Positions 27,103 through 35,832 of a stretch of 64,000 nt of DNA are shown piece by piece. This DNA is from Streptomyces sp. A3M-1-3 (GTDB taxonomy: Bacteria > Actinomycetota > Actinomycetes > Streptomycetales > Streptomycetaceae). Numbering within the stretch: the first letter of the stretch is position 1; every line of letters starts with the position of its first letter. Below the pieces are notes generated by a model that worked only from the letters and a program-made list of their open reading frames with translations, was not told where the DNA came from and did no database searches. The position numbers and the translations under genes were made by a program. The stretch covers positions 19,533 to 83,532 of the forward strand of contig NZ_JANAVP010000033.1 in the NCBI RefSeq assembly GCF_024213665.1, written 5' to 3'.

Positions 27103-27696
27103 ATGCCGAAACTCCGCCTCTGGCCGGTTGCCCTGCTCACCGCCGTGCTGGCCGCTGTGCCGGCCGCCGTGCCACTGAGCGCCCGGGCGGCGCCCCCGCC
27201 ACCCGCCCCCGGACCGACGGAATCCGGCAGCGTCCCCTCCGCCTCCGCCTCCACCTCCACCTGCGCCGCCACCGGTTGGCCGTGGAACTGCCTCGCCGCG
27301 TGCGAGAGCGGCGGGAACTGGCACATCAACACAGGCAATGGCTTCTACGGCGGGCTGCAGTTCTGGCAGCCGACCTGGGAGGAGTACGGCGGACTCGCGT
27401 ACGCCGCGCGCGCCGATCTCGCCACCCGCGAGGAACAGATCAAGGTCGCGGAGGAAGTGCTGCGCACCCAGGGCTTCAAAGCCTGGCCGGTCTGCTCCGT
27501 GCGGTACGGGCTGAAGGGCCGCGCCCATGTCGTGCGACGGGGCGAGACCCTGAGCTCCCTCGCCCGCCGGTACCGGATCAAGGGCGGCTGGACCGCCCTC
27601 TACCAGGCCAACGCCAAGGTGATCGGCCCCTCCCCGGACCGGCTCGCGGCCGGCGTCATGCTGGCCCTGCCGGAGGACGCCGGCTCGGGCCGCTGA
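27103..27696 (+). CDS. Secreted resuscitation-promoting-factor-like protein with LysM domain
   Basis: 197 aa. A signal peptide (about 30 residues) and a Pro/Ser linker precede an Rpf transglycosylase-like domain: WNCLAACESGGNW with the catalytic Glu, then GFYGGLQFWQPTWEEYGG. A C-terminal LysM domain follows (HVVRRGETLSSLARRYRIKG). Rpf proteins cleave peptidoglycan and help spores or dormant cells resume growth. The last 40 bp overlap the predicted end of the convergent broken livF. Confidence 0.9.
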   Translation: MPKLRLWPVALLTAVLAAVPAAVPLSARAAPPPPAPGPTESGSVPSASASTSTCAATGWPWNCLAACESGGNWHINTGNGFYGGLQFWQPTWEEYGGLAYAARADLATREEQIKVAEEVLRTQGFKAWPVCSVRYGLKGRAHVVRRGETLSSLARRYRIKGGWTALYQANAKVIGPSPDRLAAGVMLALPEDAGSGR

Positions 27697-28361
27697 GCAG
27701 TTCGGCCGCCTCCCCGCTGAACACCACAGCGCCTCGCCGGAGTTCGTGCACCACCACCACCGCCGGGCGGCCCCGCCGCCCGGCCGCCGAGGCCGGACGG
27801 CAGCCGCTGCTCGGCGACCACCACCGCGGCGCCGAGACCGCCGAGCAGTTCGTATGTACGGGCCGCCACGGAGGGCGACATGCCCTGCACCGGCTCGTCG
27901 ACCAGCACGAGGCGGGCGCGCGAGAGCAGCGCGCGGGAGACCGCGAGCATCCGCTGCTCGCCGCCCGACAAGGTGCCCGCCCGGCGCGCCAGCAGCGGGC
28001 GCAGCGCCGGGAAGCCGTCCACGGCGGCCGTGAAGTCCCCTTGTGGCGAGGCGAGTTCCAGGTTCTCCGCGACCGTCAGCGTGGCGTACACGGCCTGCTG
28101 ATCCGGTACGAAACACAGGCCGCGGCGCGCCCGGTCGTGCGCCCGCAGCCGGGTGACGTCGGCCCCGCGCCACAGCACCTGCCCGGCGGCGAGCGGCACG
28201 GAACCGGCGAGCGCGCGCAGCGCGGTCGTGCGGCCAGACCCGTTGCGCCCGAGGAGTACGGTGAGCCCGCCGCCCGCGGGGACGGCCAGGTCGATGCCGT
28301 GCAGGGCCTCCAGCGGCCCGTACCGTACCCGGGCCCCTCGCAGCTCGATCTCCACACTCAT
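27656..28361 (-). pseudogene. livF-like ABC ATPase (branched-chain amino acid type), frameshifted
   Basis: From ATG 28361 the protein has a full ABC core: VLLGRNGSGRTTALRAL (Walker A with Arg for Lys), LSGGEQRMLAVSRALL (signature), RLVLVDEPVQGMSP (Walker B). This is the LivF type of branched-chain amino acid importers. After VAEQRLPSGLGG the frame falls into Gly/Pro noise. The expected C-terminus, RPAVVVVHELRRG then AVVFSGEAAELL, is present in another frame that stops at 27656. A GC-rich stretch at about 27760-27785 carries the shift. Since its operon partners are deleted, the gene is surely non-functional as a transporter part. Confidence 0.75.
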
Positions 28362-28456
28362 GGGGCCCCCGCCAGTACCCGGTCGGCGCGGTCCGGAGGT
28401 GACGATCCGTCCGGCGTCCATCACATGCACCGTGCCGGCGAGCCCGGCGACCAGAT
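28360..28456 (-). pseudogene. livG-like ABC ATPase, C-terminal fragment
   Basis: About 30 residues remain: LDLVAGLAGTVHVMDAGRIV, then TSG, then, after a one-base shift, DRVLAGAP and a TGA that overlaps the livF ATG. This is how LivG normally ends in front of LivF. Everything upstream has been replaced by the TnpB remnant from about 28457. Confidence 0.65.
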
Positions 28457-28946
28457 CGAGAAACACGGCCGCAAGAAGCGGTTCCGGCAACTCATCTCCG
28501 GCATCCCCACGGCGAAGCTCAAATCCCGGCTGGTGTCGATGGCCGCCGAACTCGGCATCGCCATCGTGGCCGTGGACCCCGCCTACACCTCCCAGTGGGG
28601 CGCGCAGCACTGGCAGAAGCCCCTGAACGCGCCCCGATGTAAGACCACCCGGCACGATGCCGCAAGCATCGCTATCGGACGACGCGCCCTCGGACACCCG
28701 ATCCGGCGACGGACGGCACCGCCCCGTGCACATCAGAGCGATGTGCACGGGCATCGGACCGCCCAGGCCCCATCGGTCTTCCGGGGGAGCGAGGAAACCC
28801 GCCGCCCTGTCACGGACCATGGTCACGAGCCACGTGCCCGGACAGGGAACAAACAAGGAACGCGGGCGACCAGCGCACCCAAAACCGTTCGGGATGCGCG
28901 CAGCGACGGGACGTGGGTCCAAGACTCACTCCTGCTCACTGATTAG
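28457..28946 (+). mobile_element. IS200/IS605-type TnpB transposase remnant (C-terminal part)
   Basis: The plus-strand frame reads IEKHGRKKRFRQLISGIPTA, VSMAAELGIAIVAVDPAY, then TSQWGAQHWQKPL, RKTTRHDAASIAIGRRA-like sequence and GHPIRRRTAPPRAHQSDV, ending SLLLTD. This is the C-terminal portion of Streptomyces TnpB-like proteins, including the RuvC-like DAASIAIG helix. The N-terminal half and TnpA are absent. The left edge meets a livG fragment and the right edge a solute-binding-protein fragment, so the element sits at a deletion joint. Confidence 0.8.
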
Positions 28947-29588
28947 GAACGGTACCGGGTCGTCAGCGAGCAGGTCGACTTCGCACTGCCCAACTTCCGG
29001 GCGGTGGCGGCCGATCTGAAGGACCGCGGCGTCGACCTCGTCTTCGACGCGATGGACACCCACGGCAACGCCCGTCTGTGCGAGGCGATGGACGCGGTGG
29101 GCGCCCGCGTCACCGCCAAGGTCACCAACGTGCAGAACTGGTCCGCCACCGTCCCCGAGGACTTCAAGGACTCCCCGAGCTGCCGCAACGCCCTGTGGGT
29201 GACGGGGGCCAGTCGCAACTACGAGGACAAGGACCACCCGGCGGTACGCGAGTTCCGGGAGGCCGTGAAGGGCCGCCCTCAGTCACAGCCACCATCACAG
29301 TGGCAGTTGGAGGGCTGGGCGGCGGCGATGTGGTTCACCGACGCCGCCGAGTCCTGTCTGCCGGACCTCACCCGCGCCTGTGTGGAGCGCTTCCTGAACC
29401 GCCCCGAGCCGTGCACCGCACGGGGCCTGCTGCTGCCTGTCTCGTACGAGAAGTCCGCCGCTCCGCCGACGACCCGGCACGCCTGTCTCTCGGTGGCCCG
29501 CTGGCAGGACGGGCGCGGCTGGGTCACCCAGGGCGGGGAGATGACCGAGAACTGCTTCGACGTACCCCAGCTGGCCTACCGGCCCTGA
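28947..29588 (+). pseudogene. Branched-chain amino acid ABC substrate-binding protein, C-terminal fragment
   Basis: Directly after the TnpB stop codon, and in the same frame, is the second half of a periplasmic-type binding protein: YRVVSEQVDFALPNFRAVAA, DLKDRGVDLVFDAMDTHGN, HPAVREFREAVKG, QLEGWAAAMWFTDA and GLLLPVSYEKSAAPP. These are typical of LivJ/LivK-like lipoproteins of Gram-positive bacteria. The signal peptide and first lobe are missing. A GTG at 29004 leaves an open frame of 194 codons, but no secreted protein can result. Confidence 0.8.
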
Positions 29589-29690
29589 AGTCCTGGCCGG
29601 GCGGTGAGATCCTTGTACCTGATATCAATGGCACAGCTGTTCGCCGACCAACGAACAACGGCTGTTCATCACAGGGGGATCTGTCCGCGC

Positions 29691-30971
29691 ATGCACATTT
29701 CGTTCCTGCTTCACAACGCGTATGGAATCGGCGGCACGATCCGGACGACGTTCAACCTCGCCGAGACGCTCGCGGAGCACCACGACATCGAGATCGTCTC
29801 GGTCTTCCGGACCCGGCAGCGGCCGATGATGGGCACGCCCGCGGGGGTGCGCATGCGTCACCTGGTGGATCTGCGCGAGGGCAGCCCGGACTTCGACGGC
29901 GAGCACCCCGACCGGGACCTGCCGGCGCGGGTCTTCGCGAGCGGCGACGGCCGCCGCAAGCAGTACAGCCGGCTTACCGACACCCGGATAGGCGAGTACC
30001 TGAGGTCCCTGGAGGCGGACGTGGTCGTCGGTACGCGCCCCGGCCTCAACGTGCACATAGCCCGGCAGGCCCGGCGCGGCCCGGTGCGGGTCGGCCAGGA
30101 GCACCTGACCCTCGACAGCCACGGCCACCGGCTGCGGCGCGAGCTGGGCAGCCAGTACGCGCTGCTCGACGCGGTCACCACGGTCACCGAGGCCGACGCC
30201 CGCGCGTACCGCACCAGGCTGCGGCTGCCCGGCGTACGGATAGACGCCGTGCCGAACAGCGTGCCCGCCGCCTCGGTCGAGCCGGCCGACGGCTCGGCGA
30301 AGGTGATCGTCGCGGCCGGCCGGCTCACCCCGGTCAAGCGGTACGACCTGCTGGTCCAGGCATTCGCCAAGGTGGTCGCGGCCCACCCCGACTGGCGGCT
30401 GCGGATATACGGCAGCGGCGACGCGACCGGCAACGAGCAGACCGCCCTGTCCCTCCTCATCAGGGAACTCGCCCTCGTCGACCAGGTCTCCCTGATGGGC
30501 TCCGTCAGCCCGCTGGAACGCGAGTGGGTCAAGGGCTCGATCGCCGCGTCCACCTCCCGGACGGAGTCCTTCGGCATGACCATCGTCGAGGCGATGCGCT
30601 GCGGACTGCCCGTCGTCTCGACCGACTGTCCGAACGGCCCGCGCGAGATCATCGACGACGGCGTCGACGGCCGGCTGGTCCCGCCGGGCGATGTGGAGGC
30701 GATCGCCGGCGCGCTGCTGGAACTGGTCGAGGACGACGACCTGCGGCGCCGGATGGGCCGGGCGGCCCTGGCCTCCTCGGCCAGGTTCGACCCGGCGCGG
30801 ATTGCCGAGCGGCAAGAGGCGATCTTCACCGAACTCCTGGCGGACCACCGCGGCCGCTCGCGCAGCGTCCTGCGGGACTCCGTGCTGCGCACGCGCGGGG
30901 CGGCGATGGGCGGGGCGTACGCACTCCGGGACAAGGCCGCGGCCCAGATCAGTAAGCGCCGCGCAGCCTGA
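29691..30971 (+). CDS. Glycosyltransferase family 4
   Basis: 426 aa. The N-terminal lobe begins MHISFLLHNAYGIGGTIRTT. The C-terminal GT4 lobe has VIVAAGRLTPVKRYDLLVQAF and the donor-binding ESFGMTIVEAMRCGLPVVST followed by CPNGPREII. Retaining GT4 enzymes transfer sugars from nucleotide donors; the acceptor here is unknown. The ATG at 29691 is chosen for the AGGGGGA about 14 bases upstream and the family start; the frame is open back to 29604. It stands alone between the broken transporter cluster and the WYL regulator. Confidence 0.88.
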   Translation: MHISFLLHNAYGIGGTIRTTFNLAETLAEHHDIEIVSVFRTRQRPMMGTPAGVRMRHLVDLREGSPDFDGEHPDRDLPARVFASGDGRRKQYSRLTDTRIGEYLRSLEADVVVGTRPGLNVHIARQARRGPVRVGQEHLTLDSHGHRLRRELGSQYALLDAVTTVTEADARAYRTRLRLPGVRIDAVPNSVPAASVEPADGSAKVIVAAGRLTPVKRYDLLVQAFAKVVAAHPDWRLRIYGSGDATGNEQTALSLLIRELALVDQVSLMGSVSPLEREWVKGSIAASTSRTESFGMTIVEAMRCGLPVVSTDCPNGPREIIDDGVDGRLVPPGDVEAIAGALLELVEDDDLRRRMGRAALASSARFDPARIAERQEAIFTELLADHRGRSRSVLRDSVLRTRGAAMGGAYALRDKAAAQISKRRAA

Positions 30972-31080
30972 CCAGGCCGGCCGGCCTGACGCGGCGCGCA
31001 CCTGACGCGGTGCGCAGCCTGACGCGCTGGTCCGGCTGACGCGGTGGCCGCCTGGCACGTGCCAAGCCTGACGCCGCGGC
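30966..31080 (+). repeat. Degenerate CCTGACGCGG-type short repeats
   Basis: After the glycosyltransferase stop the sequence repeats CCTGACGCGG, ACCTGACGCGG, CCTGACGCGC, GCTGACGCGG and CCTGACGCCG at uneven spacing. It is non-coding and is the only unusual feature of the 194-bp gap before the WYL gene. Confidence 0.55.
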
Positions 31081-31165
31081 AAGCCAGGCGGGTGGCCGGC
31101 CGGGGCTGTGCCCGGGGTGGGCTTGAGGACCGTAGTTGTCCGCAAGGGGTGGCAGACTCTGGGCC

Positions 31166-32125
31166 ATGTTGGAGACCTCGGCACGACTGCTGCGCCTGCT
31201 GTCCCTGCTCCAGGCCCACCGCGAGTGGTCCGGCGCCGACCTGGCGGACCGGCTCGGCGTCACCCCGCGCACCGTACGGCGTGACGTCGACCGGCTTCGC
31301 GAACTCGGCTACCCCGTCAACGCCAGCCCCGGCACGGGCGGCGGCTACCAGCTCGGCGCGGGGGCCGAGCTGCCGCCGCTGCTGCTCGACGACGAGGAGG
31401 CCGTCGCGGTCGCCGTCGGTTTGCGCACCGCCGCGGGCAACGGCATCGAGGGCATCGGGGAGACGTCCGTACGCGCTCTGGCGAAGCTCGAACAGGTACT
31501 GCCGGACCGGCTGCGCCGGCGGGTCAGCGCGCTCAACGCCTTCACCGTGCCCATGCTGCACGGCCCGGGGAACTCGTCGGTCGACCCGTCCGTGCTCACC
31601 GAACTGGCCAACGCCTGCCGGGACAGCGAACGGCTGCGCTTCGAGTACCGCGACCACGAGGGCTCCACCACCCGGCGCACCGCCGAACCGCACCGCCTGG
31701 TGTGCACCGAACGCCGCTGGTATCTCGTCGCCTGGGACCTGGACCGCGCCGACTGGCGTACGTTCCGGGTGGACCGGATCGTCCCCAAGCCGCCGCACGG
31801 CCCGCGCTTCGCCCCGCGCAAGCCGCCGGCCGACGACTTGGCGGCGTACGTCTCGCAGGGGGTCTCCACCCACGCCTACGCCGCCCAGGCAGTGATCCGG
31901 CTACTGGTGCCGCTGGAGGAGGCGGCCCAGGCCGTCTCACCGTCCGCCGGGGCACTGGAGGCCGTGGACGAGCACAGCTGCCTGCTGCGCACCGGAGCCG
32001 CCGGCCTCGACGTGATGGTGATCCATGTCGTGCTGATGGGCTTCGAGTTCGAGGTCGTCGAGCCGCTGGAGCTGTCCGACCACATCAGGGCTGTACGGGA
32101 CCGGCTTTCCCGGGCTCTGCTCTGA
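31166..32125 (+). CDS. HTH/WYL-domain transcriptional regulator
   Basis: 319 aa. An N-terminal DeoR-like helix-turn-helix (WSGADLADRLGVTPRTVRRD) is followed by a WYL domain (RRWYLVAWDLDRADWRTFRV, with the PHRL and RVDRIV strands) and the WCX C-terminal part. WYL proteins sense nucleotides or DNA damage in several systems and act as activators or repressors. The target is unknown. The last 41 bp overlap the convergent ctaD end, an unusual tail-to-tail overlap of two real genes. Confidence 0.92.
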   Translation: MLETSARLLRLLSLLQAHREWSGADLADRLGVTPRTVRRDVDRLRELGYPVNASPGTGGGYQLGAGAELPPLLLDDEEAVAVAVGLRTAAGNGIEGIGETSVRALAKLEQVLPDRLRRRVSALNAFTVPMLHGPGNSSVDPSVLTELANACRDSERLRFEYRDHEGSTTRRTAEPHRLVCTERRWYLVAWDLDRADWRTFRVDRIVPKPPHGPRFAPRKPPADDLAAYVSQGVSTHAYAAQAVIRLLVPLEEAAQAVSPSAGALEAVDEHSCLLRTGAAGLDVMVIHVVLMGFEFEVVEPLELSDHIRAVRDRLSRALL

Positions 32126-33782
32126 TCTGCCCCTCCTCCGCCAGTGCCGCGTACTCGGGGTGGTGGAGGTCGAAGGCCGGCGACTCCGAGCGGACTCGGG
32201 GGATCGTCACGAAGTTGTGGCGGGGCGGCGGGCAGGAGGTCGCCCACTCCAGGGAGCGCCCGAACCCCCACGGGTCGTCGACCTCGACCCTCTTCCCGTA
32301 CTTCGCCGTCTTCCAGACGTTGTAGAGGAACGGCAGCGTGGACAGCCCGAGCAGGAACGACCCGATGGTCGAGAACGTGTTCAGTGCGGTGAAGCCGTCG
32401 GCCGCCAGATAGTCCGCGTACCGGCGGGGCATGCCCTCGGCGCCCAGCCAGTGGTGCACCAGGAAGGTCATGTGGAAGCCGATGAAGAGCGTCCAGAAGT
32501 GGATCTTGCCGAGCCGCTCGTCGAGCATCTTGCCGGTGAACTTGGGCCACCAGAAGTGGAAGCCGGCGAAGGTCGCGAACGCCACCGTCCCGAAGACGAC
32601 GTAGTGGAAGTGCCCCACCACGAAGTACGTGTCGGTGACATGGAAGTCCATCGGCGGCGAGGCGAGGATCACGCCGGTCAGCCCGCCGAACAGGAAGCTC
32701 ACCAGGAAGCCGACCGCCCAGAGCATGGGGGCCTCGAAGCTGAGTGACCCCCTCAGCATCGTGCCGCTCCAGTTGAAGAACTTCACTCCCGTCGGGACCG
32801 CGATCAGGAACGACAGGAAGGAGAAGAAGGGCAGCAGCACCGCGCCGGTGGCGAACATGTGGTGCGCCCAGACGACCACCGAGAGGGCGGTGATGGCCAT
32901 GGTCGCCCCCACGAGCGTGAGGTAGCCGAAGATCGGTTTGCGGGAGAAGACGGGCAGGATCTCGGTGATGATGCCGAAGAACGGCAGCGCGATGATGTAG
33001 ACCTCGGGATGGCCGAAGAACCAGAACATGTGCTGCCAGAGCAGCGCACCGCCGAACTCCGGCTGGAAGACCATCGATCCGAACCGCCGGTCCGACTCCA
33101 GCACCAGCAGCGCGGCGGCGAGCACCGGGAACGCGAACAGCACCAGGATCGAGGTGAAGAGCACGTTCCAGGTGAAGATCGGCAGCCGGAACATCGTCAT
33201 GCCGGGCGCGCGCATCCCGATGATGGTGGTGATGAAGTTGACCGCGCCGAGGATCGTGCCGAAGCCGGCGAGCGCGAGCCCCATGATCCACATGTCGGCG
33301 CCGATGCCGGGGGACCGCTCCAGGCTGTTGAGCGGGGCATACGCGGTCCAGCCGAAGTTCGGCGGCCCGGTCGGGGTCAGCAGCGAGCCGAGCACGATCA
33401 CGCCGCCGAAGAGGTAGAGCCAGTACGACAGCATGTTCAGCCTGGGGAACGCCACGTCGGGGGAGCCGATCTGCAGCGGCATGATCTCGTTGGCGAAGCC
33501 GGCGAAGGCCGGGGTGGCGAAGAGCAGCAGCATGATCGTGCCGTGCAGGGTGAACGCCTGGTTGAACTGGTTGTTCGACATCAGCTGCATGCCCGGCCGG
33601 GCCAGCTCGGCGCGCATCATCAGGGCCATCAGGCCGGCGATCAGGAAGAACAGGAACGACGTGATCAGATAGAGATGGCCGATCTTCTTGTGGTCGGTGG
33701 TGGTCAGCCAGTCCACGATGATCCGGCCGGGACCCTTGATCCGTTCCGGTCCCGCAATGGCCTCTGCGGTGTCCGTCCCCAT
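32085..33782 (-). CDS. ctaD: Cytochrome c oxidase subunit I (aa3 type), solitary copy
   Basis: 565 aa with 12 transmembrane helices. Haem and copper ligands are visible: haem a His in FTLHGTIMLLLF, the CuB His with its cross-linked Tyr in FFGHPEVYIIALPFF, the CuB His pair in VWAHHMF, and the haem a3/a His pair in VVGHFHYVVFG. It reduces O2 and pumps protons at the membrane. Start ATG 33782 has GAGGGGA five bases upstream. No ctaC, ctaE or ctaF is nearby, so this is probably the second ctaD paralogue of Streptomyces, using subunits encoded elsewhere. Confidence 0.95.
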   Translation of the reverse strand: MGTDTAEAIAGPERIKGPGRIIVDWLTTTDHKKIGHLYLITSFLFFLIAGLMALMMRAELARPGMQLMSNNQFNQAFTLHGTIMLLLFATPAFAGFANEIMPLQIGSPDVAFPRLNMLSYWLYLFGGVIVLGSLLTPTGPPNFGWTAYAPLNSLERSPGIGADMWIMGLALAGFGTILGAVNFITTIIGMRAPGMTMFRLPIFTWNVLFTSILVLFAFPVLAAALLVLESDRRFGSMVFQPEFGGALLWQHMFWFFGHPEVYIIALPFFGIITEILPVFSRKPIFGYLTLVGATMAITALSVVVWAHHMFATGAVLLPFFSFLSFLIAVPTGVKFFNWSGTMLRGSLSFEAPMLWAVGFLVSFLFGGLTGVILASPPMDFHVTDTYFVVGHFHYVVFGTVAFATFAGFHFWWPKFTGKMLDERLGKIHFWTLFIGFHMTFLVHHWLGAEGMPRRYADYLAADGFTALNTFSTIGSFLLGLSTLPFLYNVWKTAKYGKRVEVDDPWGFGRSLEWATSCPPPRHNFVTIPRVRSESPAFDLHHPEYAALAEEGQIRAEPGKAGPVQP

Positions 33783-34211
33783 CGCTGTCCCCTCGCTGGT
33801 CCGTCCCGTCTGCGGATCGGGCTTCAGGCTCAAGCCATGATGCTTGCAGGCGGCGGTGCCCAACAGGGCGTGGACGCGCCAGGACGCATACCGTTGTGTG
33901 GATCCGGTGGGGAAACCGTGAATTGCCAATGGCCCGTCAGGCGGCCCGCGCCGACCGGTGCCGGGGAAATCGTGGCGGGCGTTCCGGCGCATTGTCCGGC
34001 GGGAATTCGGGGGGTTGTTCACGGGGGTGCGCGGTGGCCATGGAATTGCCCGGAGTCAACAGCGGAACTGCCCATTCGAGACAGTCTGTTCGAAGGAATC
34101 GAGTGTCGTGATCCTGTGACACAAGCGTGACCCGTGGGGGACGAATGGTGATGCGCCCGGCTGACGGGCCCGGACTACCGCCCCTGCCGTCCGACGCCTA
34201 CGGTGAATGTC
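33783..34211. other. 429-bp divergent intergenic region between ctaD and the I78 gene
   Basis: It should contain the ctaD promoter (minus strand) and that of the I78 gene. Composition is slightly less GC-rich than the flanks. No believable coding sequence, repeat or hairpin was seen. Confidence 0.4.
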
Positions 34212-34427
34212 ATGGCACCCATACCGACCCCCTCCGCAGACCCCGCCGACAGCCCCGAGTCGTACGTCGGCCTGGATGCGGCCGCCGCCGAGCAGCTGGC
34301 CCGCAACCGCGGCTGGAGCACCGTCAGATCGCTGCCGCCGGGCTCGATCATCACCATGGAGTACCTGGCCGGGCGACTGAACTTCGAGGTCGACGGCGGC
34401 GTCGTCCGTCGCTGCTGGAAGGGCTGA
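34212..34427 (+). CDS. I78-family peptidase inhibitor
   Basis: 71 aa. The C-terminal 50 residues have the inhibitor pattern: GLDAAAAEQLARNRGWSTVR, then LPPGSIITMEYLAGRLNFEV with the final RRCWKG. I78 proteins inhibit serine peptidases such as subtilisin. No signal peptide is visible, so it may act inside the cell or the start may be upstream; GTG 34203 is the only nearby alternative. It is convergent with the PAP2 gene and shares a hairpin with it. Confidence 0.85.
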   Translation: MAPIPTPSADPADSPESYVGLDAAAAEQLARNRGWSTVRSLPPGSIITMEYLAGRLNFEVDGGVVRRCWKG

Positions 34428-34466
34428 GGCGGGCTGAGGCGCGGCTGATACAGGCTGTTACGGACC

Positions 34467-34507
34467 GAGGCCCCGGCAGGCTCCTTGAGGGAGCTTGTCG
34501 GGGCCTC
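34467..34507. terminator. Bidirectional terminator between I78 and PAP2 genes
   Basis: GAGGCCCCGGCAGGCTCC pairs with GGGAGCTTGTCGGGGCCTC over 18 bp, with two G-T pairs and a TTGA loop. Confidence 0.75.
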
Positions 34508-34546
34508 GTCTCGCGGTGGCGAGGTGGTGCGTACCTCCACCGGGTC

Positions 34547-35605
34547 TCAGCCGCCCGCCACCGGGCGGGCCGAGGGATTGCGAGCCGCACGTTCCGGGTG
34601 CGGCGGCCGGCGGCTGCCCACCGGCGTGACCGGCGTCCGCTCGGAGCGGGTCGTGTGCGGCTTGGGCGCGAGATGCGCGGTGGTCCTGCCGGTGATGACG
34701 CTGCCGGCCGTGACGCCGCGCCCGGTGCCCACCGGCTCGCAGACCGGGGTGCCTTCCCCCGCCGCCGGCCCGCGCTGCGGGAACAGCGCGGGCCTGACAC
34801 GCGCCGGAACCGGTACCGGTACCGGCACCGAGGTGCCGCGCTCGCGCAGCCGGGTCCACAGCTCGTCGCGCCTGGCGAGAATCCACGCCTCGGCAGCGGC
34901 GATCAGCGGCTCGAACCAGGGCAGAGCGAGCAGGATCAGCAGGCCGGCGGCCCAGCCCAGCAGGACGTCGCTCACCCAGTGCGTACCGAGGTAGACGGTG
35001 GTCGCGCCGACGCCGAGGGCCACGACGGCGGACAGCACGGACAGATAGCGCCTGGTCCGCAGCGTGGAAGCCAGGTACGCGAGGATGCCCCACGTCACCA
35101 CCGCGTTGGCGGTGTGTCCGGAAGGAAATATATCGCCGCCCGCGAAGAGTTCGGCTGATCCGATCTGCGTCGCGTAGTGCGGACCGAGCCGGCCGAGGCC
35201 CAGCTTCACCGCGCCCACGGTGACGTTGAGCAACAGCAGGGAGACGCCGAGCGTGATCAGCGGGCGCAGGGTGTGCTGCCGCCACGACCGCCAGCCGAGC
35301 CAGGCGGCGACCATGACCGCGGTGGGGCCGCGCTGCCCCAGTACGACGAAGTAGTCGAGGAACGCGTGGAGTTCGGGCCATTGCTCGTACGGCCGGAAAA
35401 ACATGATCTGCCAGTCCAGTCGGACCAGCCAGGACGTGGTCAGCACGGCCACGACGATCGCCAGGTAGAAACCCAGGGTCGAGCCGAGGAGCACGATACG
35501 GTGCCGGCTCATCCGAGGGATCTCTAGATGGGCCGGTCGTTCGGGCTCACGGTCCAGCCGGGCGAAGACCCGGTCCAGACGGGTGAAAGTTCGGTCGGTA
35601 CGCAC
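34547..35605 (-). CDS. PAP2-family membrane phosphatase
   Basis: 352 aa. About six transmembrane helices span residues 30-230. The PAP2 motifs are present: KLGLGRLGP (motif 1 region), FPSGHTAN (motif 2), GTHWVSDVLLGWAAG (motif 3 with catalytic His/Asp). It acts on membrane lipid phosphates such as undecaprenyl pyrophosphate or phosphatidate; the substrate is inferred only as a class. The C-terminal 110 residues are a basic Pro-rich tail containing VPVPVPVP. GTG 35605 lacks a clear ribosome site; the ATG at 35512 is an alternative. Confidence 0.85.
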   Translation of the reverse strand: MRTDRTFTRLDRVFARLDREPERPAHLEIPRMSRHRIVLLGSTLGFYLAIVVAVLTTSWLVRLDWQIMFFRPYEQWPELHAFLDYFVVLGQRGPTAVMVAAWLGWRSWRQHTLRPLITLGVSLLLLNVTVGAVKLGLGRLGPHYATQIGSAELFAGGDIFPSGHTANAVVTWGILAYLASTLRTRRYLSVLSAVVALGVGATTVYLGTHWVSDVLLGWAAGLLILLALPWFEPLIAAAEAWILARRDELWTRLRERGTSVPVPVPVPARVRPALFPQRGPAAGEGTPVCEPVGTGRGVTAGSVITGRTTAHLAPKPHTTRSERTPVTPVGSRRPPHPERAARNPSARPVAGG

Positions 35606-35832
35606 TCAATCGACGTTACAGCGACCGCGTCGGAGCCCACGTCGAATCGGTCGCTTTGTGATGACGATGTGATGTGGAGTTGGTCTCAATCCGGGCTTAA
35701 TTCCTATGAGTCCAGGAAAGCCCGTGCCGGATCGAGAATGATGTTCGGATCAATTCAATTGATTATTGATACGGCAGTGGTGCGTCCGCCGGAATTCATT
35801 CACCCAGGCGCTGCGGCGAATTTGCCGCGCGC

